DNA from: Ignelater luminosus
Lineage: Eukaryota > Arthropoda > Insecta > Coleoptera > Elateridae
Direction: 5' to 3'
NCBI GenBank assembly: GCA_011009095.1
Contig: VTPC01090593.1
Coordinates: 1-64,000 of the forward strand
DNA length: 64,000 nt
The notes under the pieces were generated by a model. The model was not told where the DNA came from, made no database searches, and was given only the letters and a program-made list of their open reading frames with translations. Each line of letters starts with the position of its first letter. The stretch's first letter is position 1. Positions 11,340-23,783 of the stretch are shown here, one piece after another. The position numbers and the translations under genes were made by a program.

Positions 11340-12209
11340 GCGTTAGGCAAATTATTAGGATGGGCAAAAGACAAAAAATTAAAATTTAACGCGAGTAAAA
11401 CCGAGGCTTTATTTTTTGGTAAAAGTTTAGGACAAGAGAAACCGACTTTTCGAATGGGCGAAGATAGAATTCGTTGTAAGGATAGCATCAGGTATCTAGG
11501 CGTTTTAATAGACGATAGGTTATCGTGGAATAGTCATATAGATTTTATTACTCAAAAAGGGAAATTATTAGCAAATAGATTAGGAGCTGCAGCTAGATTA
11601 ACGTGGGGCTTTAGGGGCAATTCTGCAGCTAGGATATACGAAGGGGCGATACAGCCAGGAATTTCGTATGCTGCCGAAGTATGGGCGGGGAATTTAAAGG
11701 TTAGACAAAAACAAAAATTATTAAGCGTACAAAGAATTTTGGCAGTTAGAGCGGCGGCAGCATACAACACAGTATCTACGGAAGCAGCGTTAGTTCTTAG
11801 TCAGGTTATGCCAATAGATTTATTTTTAAAAGCAGGTAGATTAACACAAAAATTTGTTCCCGACGTAGAATTGATGAGAAAAATTGGGAGATTAGATAAA
11901 GACGTAGTACAGCTGCTAACAGGACATGGGAATTTTAGGTCTTATTTAGTTAAAATAGGTAAATTAGACGAGGACGAAATAGGATGTACATGCGGAGAGG
12001 GTGAAGAAACCGCGGAACACGTATTATTCACGTGTAGGCTAGAAAATAGAGCTAGGGAAATAGGAAATAGAAACTTAATTAAAATAGGTTATAGGTGGCC
12101 ATCAAATATAAACGAGGTAGGTAGTTTAAGTAATAGAATAGAATGGTGGGAAGAATTAAAACGCCACGCTAAAAAAGTAGATAGATTGAAGGCCCCGACT
12201 CGAATTTAG
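11340..12209 (+). CDS. R1-like ORF2 C-terminal part: end of reverse transcriptase plus CCHC knuckle
   Basis: The frame is open from the first base of the element through a TAG at 12207-12209 (289 codons); the first ATG at 11454 is internal and not a real start. Near the beginning KKLKFNASKTEALFFGK is the late RT block (NxxKTE), followed by IRYLGVLIDDRLSWNSHI, the thumb-proximal motif typical of R1/LOA-type RT. The C-terminal part has QLLTGHGNFRSYL and then CTCGEGEETAEHVLFTC, a C-x-C-x8-H-x4-C knuckle. The lack of an RNase H domain between RT and knuckle favours R1 over I or LOA clades. The endonuclease and the catalytic RT core are absent because of 5' truncation, so this copy cannot move alone. 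Confidence 0.85.
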   Translation, partial: ALGKLLGWAKDKKLKFNASKTEALFFGKSLGQEKPTFRMGEDRIRCKDSIRYLGVLIDDRLSWNSHIDFITQKGKLLANRLGAAARLTWGFRGNSAARIYEGAIQPGISYAAEVWAGNLKVRQKQKLLSVQRILAVRAAAAYNTVSTEAALVLSQVMPIDLFLKAGRLTQKFVPDVELMRKIGRLDKDVVQLLTGHGNFRSYLVKIGKLDEDEIGCTCGEGEETAEHVLFTCRLENRAREIGNRNLIKIGYRWPSNINEVGSLSNRIEWWEELKRHAKKVDRLKAPTRI

Positions 12210-13000
12210 AAATTTATAGGCACATAAGATAATATTTTTAATCCCCTCGAAACGCCCTAATGCCTCCCTACCGACGAAACCGACCCACCACCGACGCTTA
12301 ACCCCGCGGGCTTCGCCTCGAGAGACTAACCTATGGAACTCGAACCCGCCACGGACCGCCCGCCTAGCAACCTCGCCCGAGTAAGAGGGCTGCCCGGGGC
12401 TTCCAAGGGAGCGGGGCTTCTGGCAACAATGGAGCTAGACGCCCTGTCCGACGTCGGGCCGTTCGTCACGTAGATACGTCTCGTTGCCGGCTTCTGAGAC
12501 GTTGACTAGGTACCCTGACGAAGCAGCAATCCCGGACCGCTCGGGTTAGCTAGCAAAAGACGAGCGAAAATGTCGGGAGAGAGCAACCGGGAAAGGAGAA
12601 GAGACGACGCAAACGGCGAAAAGGTGAAAGTCGGTCGGTCGGTGGACTCGGGGGAAGGGACCGGAACGTAAACAGGGGATTTATAAAAACGTACGCCTTT
12701 AAAGTATCAAATAGGCAAAGAAGCAGTACAGTAGAACGACCCTCTACGGCTCGGTACGACTTCTTTTATTAAATAAGTAAAGATAGGGTCAGAGGGGATA
12801 GGGGTTGGCGGGCTTCCTTTTGACAAGCGGTTCCGGACCGCTTTGAGATGAACCAATTAATTGAGCACGTTTATTCATAGCACGATTATTATTATATAGC
12901 ATAGTAGAGAATGTAATGTCGACGAATTAACGTATGATGGAACGTTCTCTACGATGTATTGCGTTATCCTAATCGGATTTCGTAAACCTTCCAAATTTAC
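11340..13000 (+). mobile_element. 5'-truncated R1-clade non-LTR retrotransposon, 1661 bp
   Basis: The element is bounded by perfect 15-bp direct repeats (11325-11339 and 13001-13015), the hallmark of target-primed reverse transcription. It consists of the last 289 codons of a reverse-transcriptase ORF, then a GC-rich 3' UTR of about 790 bp (12210-13000). There is no poly(A) tail at the 3' end, as is common for R1-clade elements. The frame is intact and the duplication perfect, so the insertion looks recent relative to other elements here. The host intron is AT-rich while the UTR is rich in CG dinucleotides, a sharp contrast. Confidence 0.88.
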
Positions 13001-13015
13001 CTGTAGGTATCATCT
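13001..13015. repeat. right copy of 15-bp target-site duplication
   Basis: Identical to 11325-11339. It marks the 3' junction of the R1-like insertion. Confidence 0.9.
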
Positions 13016-14079
13016 AGCTACACAAGAATAAAGAATGAAGACTGTAATAAAAGTATTCATCTTCTTGTGTTACCATTTTTGATTTTTTTTTGTGCCATAG
13101 TTGGGTAGATGTAACTAATTCCAAATCTGTTCATAACATTTGCTTTCTCGTTATTTGATATTCTTGTATTGTCTCTAAAGCTTCATCAGATCTCTTAAAC
13201 TAGCCTGACACAGTTCTTTACTCACACAAATAAAGGTCACTTTGCAGTTTCAATACAATCTAAACTGAAAAATCCTATAAGTTACCCAACTTCTCAGAAT
13301 ACCTACAGTTGCTGCACTAATAGAAATTCTCATGAGTAATACAGTTGTCTGTTACGATGGCAGTCAGGTGATATTTGTTTTACTTGCTTTTATTAGGAGA
13401 AAAAAGTAAAGAAGTTTCCAAGAAACAATTCTAATTTAGGTTCACACATTTTTACTTCAGAAATTTTTGCAGAAGTTTTCTGCAAACCTTGTCTTGGTCA
13501 ACTTTGAACTTTTTTTAAGTCTTTGCTTTTCTTTAACCTTATTACTTTGTGCGAACTCAAACATTATTTTAAAATAACTTTTTTTGATTCTCTAGCAGTA
13601 ACCTTGATGATTTAGACTGAGAATAGTCGACTATAGAAATACAAATGAAATAATCCCAAAAGACTTTTTTTGAAGTTTATCAAATTTCAAAACTATTTTA
13701 AATGCATTAAGTTAGATAATGTACGTATGCTTTTACTACAGACTTAGCCCAGAGTTTCTATTGAAAAAGGAACGAACAACGAAAGGACATCGAAAACACC
13801 ATTTAATTCCTTCTGGTCATTAGAAATTATATAGACTATTTTGACAGAAAATTAAAATTTACTTTTTAGACACTTTGCTGTTTAGTATTGTTTAGAACAC
13901 TGCCCGTTGTTTGTTGTTTTGTACAAGTGTTTAGAAAGAATAACTTGGAAGTTTTGAAAAATTCAGATTCTTGGGCAAAAAAACCATCTATTCAATTTTT
14001 ATTGTTAATTAAAGAATACGAGTTTAATCTAGCCATAAGAAAATTGAAGCTGTAGATAGAAATATTTCAAGTCAAAACT
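13016..14079. other. intronic sequence with nothing recognised
   Basis: AT-rich sequence with short frames only; no repeat ends seen. Confidence 0.5.
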
Positions 14080-15660
14080 CGCCAAAAGTGTTATTAGCGG
14101 AGGTAAACCGAAAACCATATGCGAAATAAATTGCAGCAGTGATTCGTGCAGGAATGACTATTAGTAAGGAGGCAGCACAAAGCAAACGGTCACGCAATAT
14201 GATGATGTCTAGCTGCAGAAGCCATGGGGCAACGGTATGTGGTCGTGACTAGCCGCGCATTTATACAGTGGCGAAGCTTGATTCGCAGGAGTCTGGACAA
14301 TGATGATAAAAGAGCTGGTGTTCTCCTCTTAGGTGGATCTAAAACAAAAAGAACGTGACAAAATCTTGTCTAATCACATGGTGTGACAAGGTGGTTACAA
14401 AGGATGAAGCTGTAGGTGTTGAGGGGTCAGCATTATCATGGTAAACAGCTGAAGGAAATTTAGATTCGATGGCCCAACAAAAATGTTTAAAATAGCGAGT
14501 GAGACTTCGCGGTTAAAATCGATGACTCTGTAAACATATCGACACTAAGGGAGAACTACGGCTAGATTGCATAGATAGTTTTGTTCGTTTTTTGGAGAAT
14601 TGGCACCGTTCGTTGAAAGAGTGCCAGCGACGTACACGTTGCGTTCCATTCAATGGGGTAGTGTCCTGTATCTTAAAGATGACGATTCTGTGCGCATGCT
14701 AGTGTTCTTATATGTATTCCTTAATATGTTTCCTATTTGAGAAAGTTACAACTAAGAAAAATGAATAAAATTAGGAGTTAAAGGATAACATTTTTCTACC
14801 AAAGTTTCAAGATATTTTAAGAAAAATATAACAGTGGGAGAAAGACAATGATATTTTACTAGTACGGAACGTGTTAAGGGTATAGAAACAAGAGTGTCAA
14901 CAATTGATAAATTGGGCCGATAAACATTTTATAACGCGTGGATAAGCGTCTGCAGATAGCAGTCTGGAATGCCCTCACGGATTATGGACAGAATGAACAC
15001 ACGGCTGTGCACAGCGTCGAGACACTTGCTGAGCTTCGAGTTTCAGTGAAGAGTAGGTGTTAATAAAGGTAATCCCCAGGTACCTTGGTTTCTCGGGAAC
15101 TTGTTTATGGTTCTACTAGGGTGGCAAAATAAAATGGCTTGCGTTTTATTGGGGCTGTTTGAATTCGCTACAATCGCAGCCAACCCTCTAGCAGAGCCAA
15201 GCATTTAAACCAGACGAAGGGAACTAGAACTGGAGCGCTCCGGCCCGACGGATGAATGCATTCAAAATATTACCACTAACTTGTACTCGATGATGGCGGT
15301 GAAATAAAAAGCTGTTGATGATTCTGACAAAACCGGTTAAGACTTAGTATGGAGAGTTTTGGCAGCGCCAGTGTGAAGTTGGAGCAGAGATCTGTCCTCT
15401 CAGAGTTCGAATTGGAACGGTGGGGGAAAGTTAACATTCTATAGCAATCCTTTCCGTCTGTTGATTACGATTCTTTTGGATATTTTGCCGGAGACGTTGA
15501 AGTCATAGGCTCTTATCTGTTTTTAGGATTATGACGACAATGGCTGATTTTAGAGCGAAACGCAAATATTCATATTGCAGCTAGTAGTTGAAGATGCTAG
15601 TGAGAAGCTCAATGGCTTTTGGGGGAGATGGAGAAGAACACAACTCTTTTTTGTCAAACG
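14080..15660. other. GC-richer block, probably an old mobile element, family unknown
   Basis: Base composition shifts to clearly higher GC than both flanks over about 1.6 kb, much like the inserted elements elsewhere in this window. All six frames are broken by many stops, and I could not read a diagnostic motif. No terminal repeats were found. An ancient retroelement (for example a gag-like ORF) would fit, but this is inference from composition only. Confidence 0.3.
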
Positions 15661-18600
15661 CTGAGTTCCTGCCACAGGTAGTGGCCACCGTCGTTTTCTC
15701 CATCCGCATAGGCTACCGTTTTTAAAGGCGTTATCTGATTTTCTTCACTTTTAAAATTTTTAGTATAAAACAAGATTTACAGTTGACCTTTACAAACTTT
15801 TACCATAAGAGTAAAAATTGGGTTCGTTCTTGAGTCCAAGACAGTTTTCAGTATTTTAGTAATTTGCTTCGGTTGTCACTTGTTAGTACACAATCCAAAT
15901 GACAGATTTATACCTTATTTGATAACTTAACCAGATAATATTGTAGACATATTGTTTCTAGTTCGAACGCTTACATTTTGGGGTTTTCTTGTATATATTA
16001 CACTAAAAGCTGCGTGTACACCTTATTATATATTGTTTGCAGCTTGGTCGGCACAGTATCATAATGTGTGTTGCAAGGTCAAAATCTGTTAATCGAGTCG
16101 TTAGTCTAAATTGAATATGTAGGATTCGCAGAAAATAAAACGTAAAACATTGTCAAGAATCGATACAAAAATGAGAAAAGATAAAGGACAGCTAACCGTA
16201 CAAGTTGCTCTTCTGCATCATGCTTGCAGCAATGTCTTATACTTCTAACAGGTTAAGAGTTTTGCTTAATCAGCACTCCTTTCTTTGTTAAAGTTTTGTA
16301 CGATCGTTTCGGCTTATTAAAAAATTGGAATTGTATTAGATTGGATGTGATGAGAGAAACGTTTTATGCATCCCTATGTGCTTTTCCTGTTCCCTAAAAG
16401 GTTTTTCGATGCTTGACGGTAGGATGCTTTGAAGACGCTCCTTTTATTCTCAAAGATATTTTTCGTGACGTTACAACAGTTAATTTTGCTATCAAGATAT
16501 ATCTGACACAAGTTTGTCAATAAACAGATTTTGTTACATTAGATCTTTTCTTCCTTGCTGCTCCTTCTTTGGCGGCATTCAGTGTGTCACGTGCGATGGC
16601 CAACATAATAAGTTGATTGTCATGTATAACGGCTTCTTGTTCTTTAAAGTTTTTGCTGGAACAATTATCTATGAGAGCTATTCCCTTTGTGTTTTTTTTA
16701 GTTTGTTTTCTTATTACATGCTCAAAATATCCGCCATTTCTACTAATCTAGATAGTAAACATTCTTATGATAATAATGTGGACGTCGATGAATAGTCTTT
16801 AAAGTCTGTGGTAATGATGTTTTTTTTAACCCGTTCAGAGTTCTCTGTTAAGGCGTATTAAATGCACAGTTCGTACTTACTCCTCTGCTATTGTGTACTC
16901 TATAGGGTGTTTCTAAATTGTTTATCTATTAAGCTTTCCAGGGAAGGAAGTTTCAAAAAGAGAAGCACACACATTTCTTAAGAAGCAGTTTGTCACGTCG
17001 CATCACTCAAATGCTACACAATTTTACCTTTAATTTATCAAAAAACGTTTCTGTTGCATTTTTCAAAGGATACGTCATTTCAGAGTAAAATATAGTTTTT
17101 CTAAATCTTCTACACTTAATGTACAGTGTCAAAACTTTTAGTATGTGAGATATCTCGAAGGAGATGAGTGTTTTAAATTACTTTTTTACTATTTTACAGA
17201 TTATCGTAATTGATGTGATCATTAGACATTAGGTGGTAGATTTAAAGGACAGACAATTGACGTTTTCCAAAAATCTACGGAAACTGTTAAAAATATGTTT
17301 TATCAGAGAATCTACTATCGACATTATTTTTCGAAAGGCACAGTAGAGCTAGTGCAAGTACCTCCAAAATCAGTTCATCTTATTTACTAAAACCAAGTAG
17401 CTTTATTCAAGTTAGCAGATATTACAGCTCATCATCTTATCATTATGCATGGTACGAAGGTCGAAAATCCAATTTGAATCTGAAAAATGTTATACCAAAG
17501 TTACTAATCAGATTTTAGCTTCGATTTCTTGAATTGTTAAATCCAGATACTTATGTGTTGTTGTTTTGTTGCTAGAGTTTTGGCTCGAGGTTTCCTTAGA
17601 CATCGTAACCTTAGCTACTTTGGTTATCTCGCCACCAATTATATTTTAGCTGAATCCGAAGGGATCCTAACCCCTGTTAAGAATTTTTAATAAGCAGGCA
17701 ATAAGATCCTTTTACAGAGTTTGTGAAGCACCTAAAGGTTTTAGGAAGCTGTCCATGATTAGAAAATAAAACTGTAACTTGTAAAATGTTAGATAGGAAT
17801 GAACTAGATCTTTTAATTCAGTTTCTAGGATAATGAAATAATTTAGTCATGCAGTACTAGTCATAATTATTACTTTACAAATATGACACAAATCGAGTTA
17901 AAGCTCTCTAGTTGAATATTATAGATATAACGTGAAGAAGATTCAGTCTACAATGAAGGCGTATGTCTGTATAACGATCTTTGCGTCTCTCTAAATCTGT
18001 GATGTCGCTTATTTGCAGGTAAACCTATTAAATAAGAAACGAAACCTTTTCTAAGTTTATTTTTAGGGTTCTCTTAAATTTCTGTAGGTACTTAATGTGC
18101 TCTCGCCGAAAAATAACTTAAAAAACTCAGAGCAATGTGTCAAAAGAAAATTTAAAAATTTAGAACTTTCTTTTTAACAATTTCTAAACTGCGAGCAAGC
18201 AACTCTTGGGTTAATTTCAGAAAGGTATTAATTCGTCTCTGGCCACCAAAGAGGTATTCCACAAATACAGAGATAAATTAGGATTGTCCGAGTAGGTGGA
18301 TTTGAAGGTTAATAGGGTAATAGACCGAGAGTAGACCTTCTGACTTGTTATTCTCAGAGAAATAAAATTTATTACGCGTTCGCAAAATTTATTTTTAATT
18401 TTTTTGAGCTGTTAATTATAAACGTTATAAATCCGTGTATAAGATTTTAACTTAAATCAAATTAAGTTTTTTTAAGAATTTATAATCCGGTCCTAATTTT
18501 ATGGACTGATTTTTTTACTTGCTTTAATTTTTTATGACGACGGCCGTCCGCAATATTTTAAAGTTGCGTGTAACTTTCTTAGATTAAATTTAAATAATTT

Positions 18601-20679
18601 AAAAGTCAACATTTTCAGGTTTGTGCCAAATGAATTAGAATACTTTTCAGTTCTTGTATCATTTGCTTTACGTATCTACTAAGGTAACAGCTGTGTAAAA
18701 CTATCACTTTCGCATTCTACGAGAGATTTTGCATAAAAAAGAACGTTTTTTATTACTATCAAAATAGTGAAACGATAAGATTTTAACCACTTGAGATTTG
18801 CTGATTATTACGCAGGTCGAGTCTGGAATAGGAAGCCTGAAGCAATATAAACTTGACGTTAAAAGAGAGACAGCGTCAAGGGATGGGAATTATTAAAAGA
18901 GGATAAACAGTCAAGTCTGCTCTATCTGTTATCAGGCATAACAAAGCGGTTCCTCATTTAGTTCATAAGAACGCTGGAAAATGTCTGTCACGTGTAATAA
19001 AGAGACACAAATGGAAAATCGAGTGACTGTTAAATTTATTGACACATTCTTTTGTTCCATCCTATTGGATCACCTTCTCTCAGTTTCATTTAAATTTAAG
19101 CCCGTTTTGTCGAAACGTGTTATAGAATTGTAAATTTTTCCTCTGCGTTTTTCTTTGGCTTCTGACTAAAGCGTTTTGTTTTTGAGGAAATTTGAAAGTT
19201 TGAACAAATTTTTCAGTAACGAATACTAATTCGACAAGGGTCTTCCTTTAAAATATTCCCTGGAAAGAGAACATCAGCTTAAAATGTTTGTAAGATGCAA
19301 ATCATTCAACGCATCTGGCGTAATAAGTTTGATTAAGTTTTGAAATGCCTAATACTGCATAGTTTACCTTCTTTGGGATTTACTGTCCTCATTAATAAAA
19401 TTAAAATTTTAAAAATTTACCTGCAGAGCAGAATAACGCTCATGGATTAATAACATAAACGATTAAATACGAGTTAACACACGCAAACCGAGGAAAGGGG
19501 TTAATGTGAAACCACAAGCGGACGGGATCAGTGGAAATTCCTAACTTTATTTCGCATAATTCAAAGCAGAATGTATTTATTTTGCAATCCATTCAAAGAA
19601 GGCGTGCGGATTGTGTGTATTTGCAGAGGCTACCCTTATTTAATATCATTAGTTGGAGTTGTAACTGTCAGTTAAAACCTAATATTATTAATGTAAAACT
19701 TTTGTTGTGTTTACATTGTGTCATCGCAACTGAAATAGGAAGTATAGAAAATTAGATTTATGTTTCGGGTAAAGTTTCAATTATTGTCAGAACTCTTGTA
19801 GTTTGAAAACTGTTTTACGCAAAATCAAATATTATCCAAATTAATTCCATTGCTCGGAAATGAATAATTGATATTGATGCAAATCGATACAAAGAGGCTA
19901 ATACCTGCTAGAATCACTAATAAAGTGGGAATTTGAATTTGTTTTAATTTGCATTATATTAGCTATTTTTGGCATTCCGTGTAATAGTATTTGCTTGATC
20001 AAGTTACAATAGTTCTTCAAAAGTTGAAAACAAAGTTTGTCTTGATTATAATCTTTCTTTTTAGTCAGCTCACTCATTTTTGTTCTTTCTTTTTATTGTG
20101 ATCCATAACATGGTAAAACCATACATATACTTGCTCATTGACCGTAGACACATTACGCAATGCTGTTTAATAAAACTATTCAGTTGCAGAATAACACGGT
20201 TACTCTTTATCTATCATTTCATTTAGATGATTACAAAAATCAATAAAATAGAATAAATTTTGTGTTACTGAAATATTGCTACCTGGCCTAGGAGCATTAG
20301 TAACTCGGATAATTATCCAAATTGGCATTTTATCAAATACAGCCAAGAATAAAAACTACTATAAAAAGATATTCATGCAAGAGCAATCAGTTCTGCCTTT
20401 CAGTCCTCTGCGCTTTTATAGTACTTCAGTCCTCTGTTGACTAAACGCATACCTGCTCAAAATTATTTTCTTCAAGAGCTCATAAAACTGACTGTTGCTA
20501 ATGTAACTACAAAGTTTCTGACAGCAAATTCCTTTAGTACCAGAATTTATTTCTTTTTCTTGTTAAATTGGCTAAATTCTTGAACATAGCGGAATGTCTG
20601 AGTTTTAGTTTATTGAGTCTTACATATATTTTTACTTATTGATTATTTCATTGGCATATGAGATGTGTCGGGTTATTTC
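15661..20679. other. intronic sequence with nothing recognised
   Basis: About 5 kb of AT-rich DNA. A minus-strand stretch under 16514-16795 reads somewhat protein-like (KGIALIDNCSSK), but it is too short to assign. No other supported feature. Confidence 0.45.
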
Positions 20680-21420
20680 CTAAATTCTCTCTCTGTGAAG
20701 AGATGGCTAATAGCAAAGAGTGTTTTAACTCATATTGAGACAGATCTGTGCATTTCCAAATTTCGTTGAAAACTCAATTAATTTGAGAATTTGTTCTTTT
20801 GAGAGCTGTCCGGTTCCTAATGCACTGCAGTTTTTTGGCAAATCTTGCCAGTATTACTAAATTTCTAGTACTCCACTTAGTAACATATACAGGTTCTTGA
20901 CTTGGTTCGGCTGACCCTTAGATGTTGCTTTGATCCCCTATTTCACATTCTATACTGTAGGTCTGTATACTGTAAAGCAGCCTACTACTGTTCGTACACA
21001 GTTGATAGCCACCTCATCGAGGCAGTTTTTTTTATTCTTTTCCCGCATTTATTATCTATTTAGAATTTTACATGTTCTTTTCCTGGAAAGGTCTGCCTGT
21101 ATGTTGCATGTTGACTTTTGCCCCACTGTGCCAGTTCATCAGTCTTTTCATTGCTTTTGATGTCCTGATACCCAAATTAGATTCTCTGTATTCTGGCCTA
21201 CCAGTTTGTTTAATTTTTCAAGGCATTTCCGTATTAGTCTAGAGGTTACCTTTGAATTTGTTAGAGCCTTAAGGGCTGCCCGGCTATCTACGAACATTTG
21301 GATCCGCTTGCTCTTCCAAGCGTCTTAGCGTGAAACTATTCCCATGTTTTATTATTAAGATGGTCTCTACCTTCCTAACTGTATTCTCCATATGCTGCTT
21401 TTAGGTGAGTCTAGTCTTCT
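20680..21420 (-). pseudogene. second decayed non-LTR RNase H fragment
   Basis: On the minus strand, about 21300-21170 reads IQMFVDSRAALKALTNSKV followed by SRLIRKCLEKLNKLVGQ. This is the RNase H block with the catalytic aspartate in a DSxAAL context. Farther on, WVSGHQ (about 21165-21145) matches the WVPGH block that follows in intact enzymes. Around 20880-20720 a frame reads RNLVILARFAKKLQCI, like the linker before the C-terminal knuckle. Frameshifts and stops break the ORF. Domain order matches the relic at 5300-6061, and both lie in the same orientation, so they may be copies of one family. Confidence 0.6.
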
Positions 21421-21429
21421 AGTACTACC

Positions 21430-22753
21430 CCAAAATACTTTACCTTCCCCGACATTTGCAGTTCCATTCCTTTGAAGTCTTAACGGTTCTAATCACTTTA
21501 TGCTATAACGGGGGTTTTAGAGTGACTTAGCTTTACTTTAGAACCTTCTGAGTTCGTTCCCTAACTGTACTGTTAACTTTGCTCTGAGTCAGGATGACCC
21601 AGGACAAGTACCCAGGGCATGGTGTCCATTTTGGATGATAACCCTGAGCTTCGAGATAAGGTTTTGCAGTAAGGAAGATTACTATATTTCCCCCTTTGCC
21701 ACCTGAGCTACCACAGTCTCGCCAATACATATTGAATATATTATACGGTTGCTAAGCACCTGCAGTTTGTTCCGTTTAAGGTATTGAGAAACGTCTTTTT
21801 TACATAATATCCAAAAATGTTCCTAACTGCACTTATTTGTTTTCCATATCATATTCCACCTTCTGAACTAAATGATGGAGCGTTGTCTTTGTTGATGTTC
21901 CTGTTCTACGCTACATATATCGTTTCTAACATACCTATCTAGTGATTTTTCTGAGCTATTCAAAGCTTATTTGAATAGAAAAAGAATTGTAAGATAAACC
22001 GGAATATTGAGGAAAATCATTAATGGAAAACTTTTATTTTAAAATACACAGATTAACAGATGAGAAATAAATTATGTACTAAATTATACCCTGAGTGTCT
22101 TTGCAATGTCAGTGAACTAAACTGGTATAGATTTCCAATAGCAAAAGAAGTTTAGATTCGTAATGAGATTCAGAGTTTACTTGGAGAGGATGGAAAAAGA
22201 AAGACTGGATTATCTTGAAAGTAAAAATTGATAGTGGGGGAAGATTAACAGAGGGGGATAATAGTAGCACCTTCGATCGTAGAAAATGTTTGATAAATAG
22301 TTATAAGGTGCTTTTTAAAGATATCACTTAGAAATGAATTCTACGTCATTGGCGTTACGTAAAACTAAAAATTAGACTATGCAAGCATTTTTTTCAAAGA
22401 GTACTTAACAAGAAGCCTACTTATAATAGAACGTATGGTGTTTTATTTTTACAGTTGCGTGTGTATAATGATACAGTACTACTGTATGTCATTTCTCATA
22501 ATTAAATCCCTATTTCAGCTTACTACTTACCTTACTTACTAATTGCAAAATCACAGAATTCTGTTCATCAAGTAAGCTTTTTCCAGATGATATAGAATTA
22601 GAACGATAATTGTAGTTTCTTACGAAAGTTGCAAAGTGGAACGTTCAAGTGCAGTCAACCATAAAACGAGCATGGAGTCTCTACAAATCTGTAAACAAAA
22701 ATTGCCTAATGTGAAATAGTAAAATTATTAAACCTAAACCTAAAATTTATGCG
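21430..22753. other. intronic sequence; left part may extend the non-LTR relic
   Basis: 21430-21740 is slightly GC-richer and could be upstream ORF of the relic just described, but no motif could be read. 21740-22753 is plain AT-rich DNA. Confidence 0.4.
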
Positions 22754-22797
22754 TAACTTCATTCATAACAAATGATGTTTCAAACGTCCAGAAAATA
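22754..22797. repeat. 44-bp direct repeat, left copy
   Basis: It starts TAACTTCATTCATAACAAAT and recurs at 23740-23783 with five mismatches in 44 positions, about 1 kb downstream in the same orientation. The two copies bracket an ORF relic and may be the ends of a mobile unit or a duplication. Confidence 0.65.
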
Positions 22798-23079
22798 CAG
22801 AAGTTTCAATATTCGAATCTAACCTATCGCAAATGGCTTAATCCATTAGTACAATCAATTGTTGACTTTCAGGGCCCTATTTCTTGTCAACTTATCAATT
22901 CCTGATCCACAGTCTCTAATTTTGTTTATCTACTCTGCATAATTGACTGTTTTGGTTTTTCATAAGGCCATAAAGTTCTTAAAGCGGATAAAACAAGGTC
23001 TGGTTTTTTATTATGACATTTTCTACATCAACACTCTACACAATTAATCTACATTATCAATAATATTCTTTATTCCAGC

Positions 23080-23493
23080 ATTAGGTAAATCTGGAAAAAT
23101 GTTCCTAGGTTTGCAGGATTTAGGTCTAGATCTTTTCTGTTTCCTTTACCAATGGGTAAGATTTTGGATGCAAGCAATCCAAAAACTTGCTTTTGAGTTT
23201 TAAGATCAAAGGTTTTGTAACGACCTCCTTTGATCTCCTCCATATATCTCTTCTCCTTTTTGGGTGTGCTGTTATTGGATTGGTATTGGGTAGGTGTAGT
23301 AGTTCTAACTTTCTTTTTTTCTGCTTTTCCAACTTATTTTGTTAGATTTGGCTTGGCTGTGGGAATACAAGTTGTTGACTGCAAAGCATTCCGTTGGCAA
23401 GATTTCTGCGCCTTGCCACTTAAAATCCTTATCGAGTTCTTTTTTGTGATCGTAACAGTTAAACCAAGACTCTAGGCCCATCTTGGTGAACAA
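23080..23493 (-). pseudogene. frameshifted ORF of unknown family between direct repeats
   Basis: Two minus-strand frames overlap (23493-23305 and 23332-23126) and read like one protein broken by a frameshift. The first holds KMGLESWFNCYDHKKELDKD, FKWQGAEILPTECFAV and SWKSRKK; the second is basic (HPKRRRDIWRR). A third frame continues as PIGKGNRKDLDLNPANLGTF towards 23080. The look is that of a decayed mobile-element protein. I do not recognise the family and assign no function. The flanking 44-bp direct repeats support a discrete inserted unit. Confidence 0.4.
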
Positions 23494-23739
23494 CGACTGT
23501 TTGTATATTTCCGATTCAGACTCTTAGCTAAGATGCGAGCTCCTGACGTGGGGTTGGTCTTTGGAGTGGTTATCACTAGGAACAGACTACAGGCCCTCAA
23601 GTGCTTGCTGCCATGAAACATGCCTTTTCAGACTTATCACCTCTCAACAGATAGAGTATCATCTACATAAGAAAGAGAGTAAAAGGTGAAGACAGAAAGA
23701 AAAATATAAAAAGAATGAAATTTCTAGCAAAAAGTATAT

Positions 23740-23783
23740 TAACTTCTTTCTTAACAAATGTTGTTTCAAACGTTCAGAAAACA
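23740..23783. repeat. 44-bp direct repeat, right copy
   Basis: Partner of 22754-22797, 39 of 44 bases identical by eye. Confidence 0.65.

Noticed and set aside
16514..16795. Open frame of 93 codons, and its antisense as a DDE transposase (IDNCSSK)
   Set aside because: Only one short similarity on the minus strand; the flanking blocks expected of a transposase are absent.
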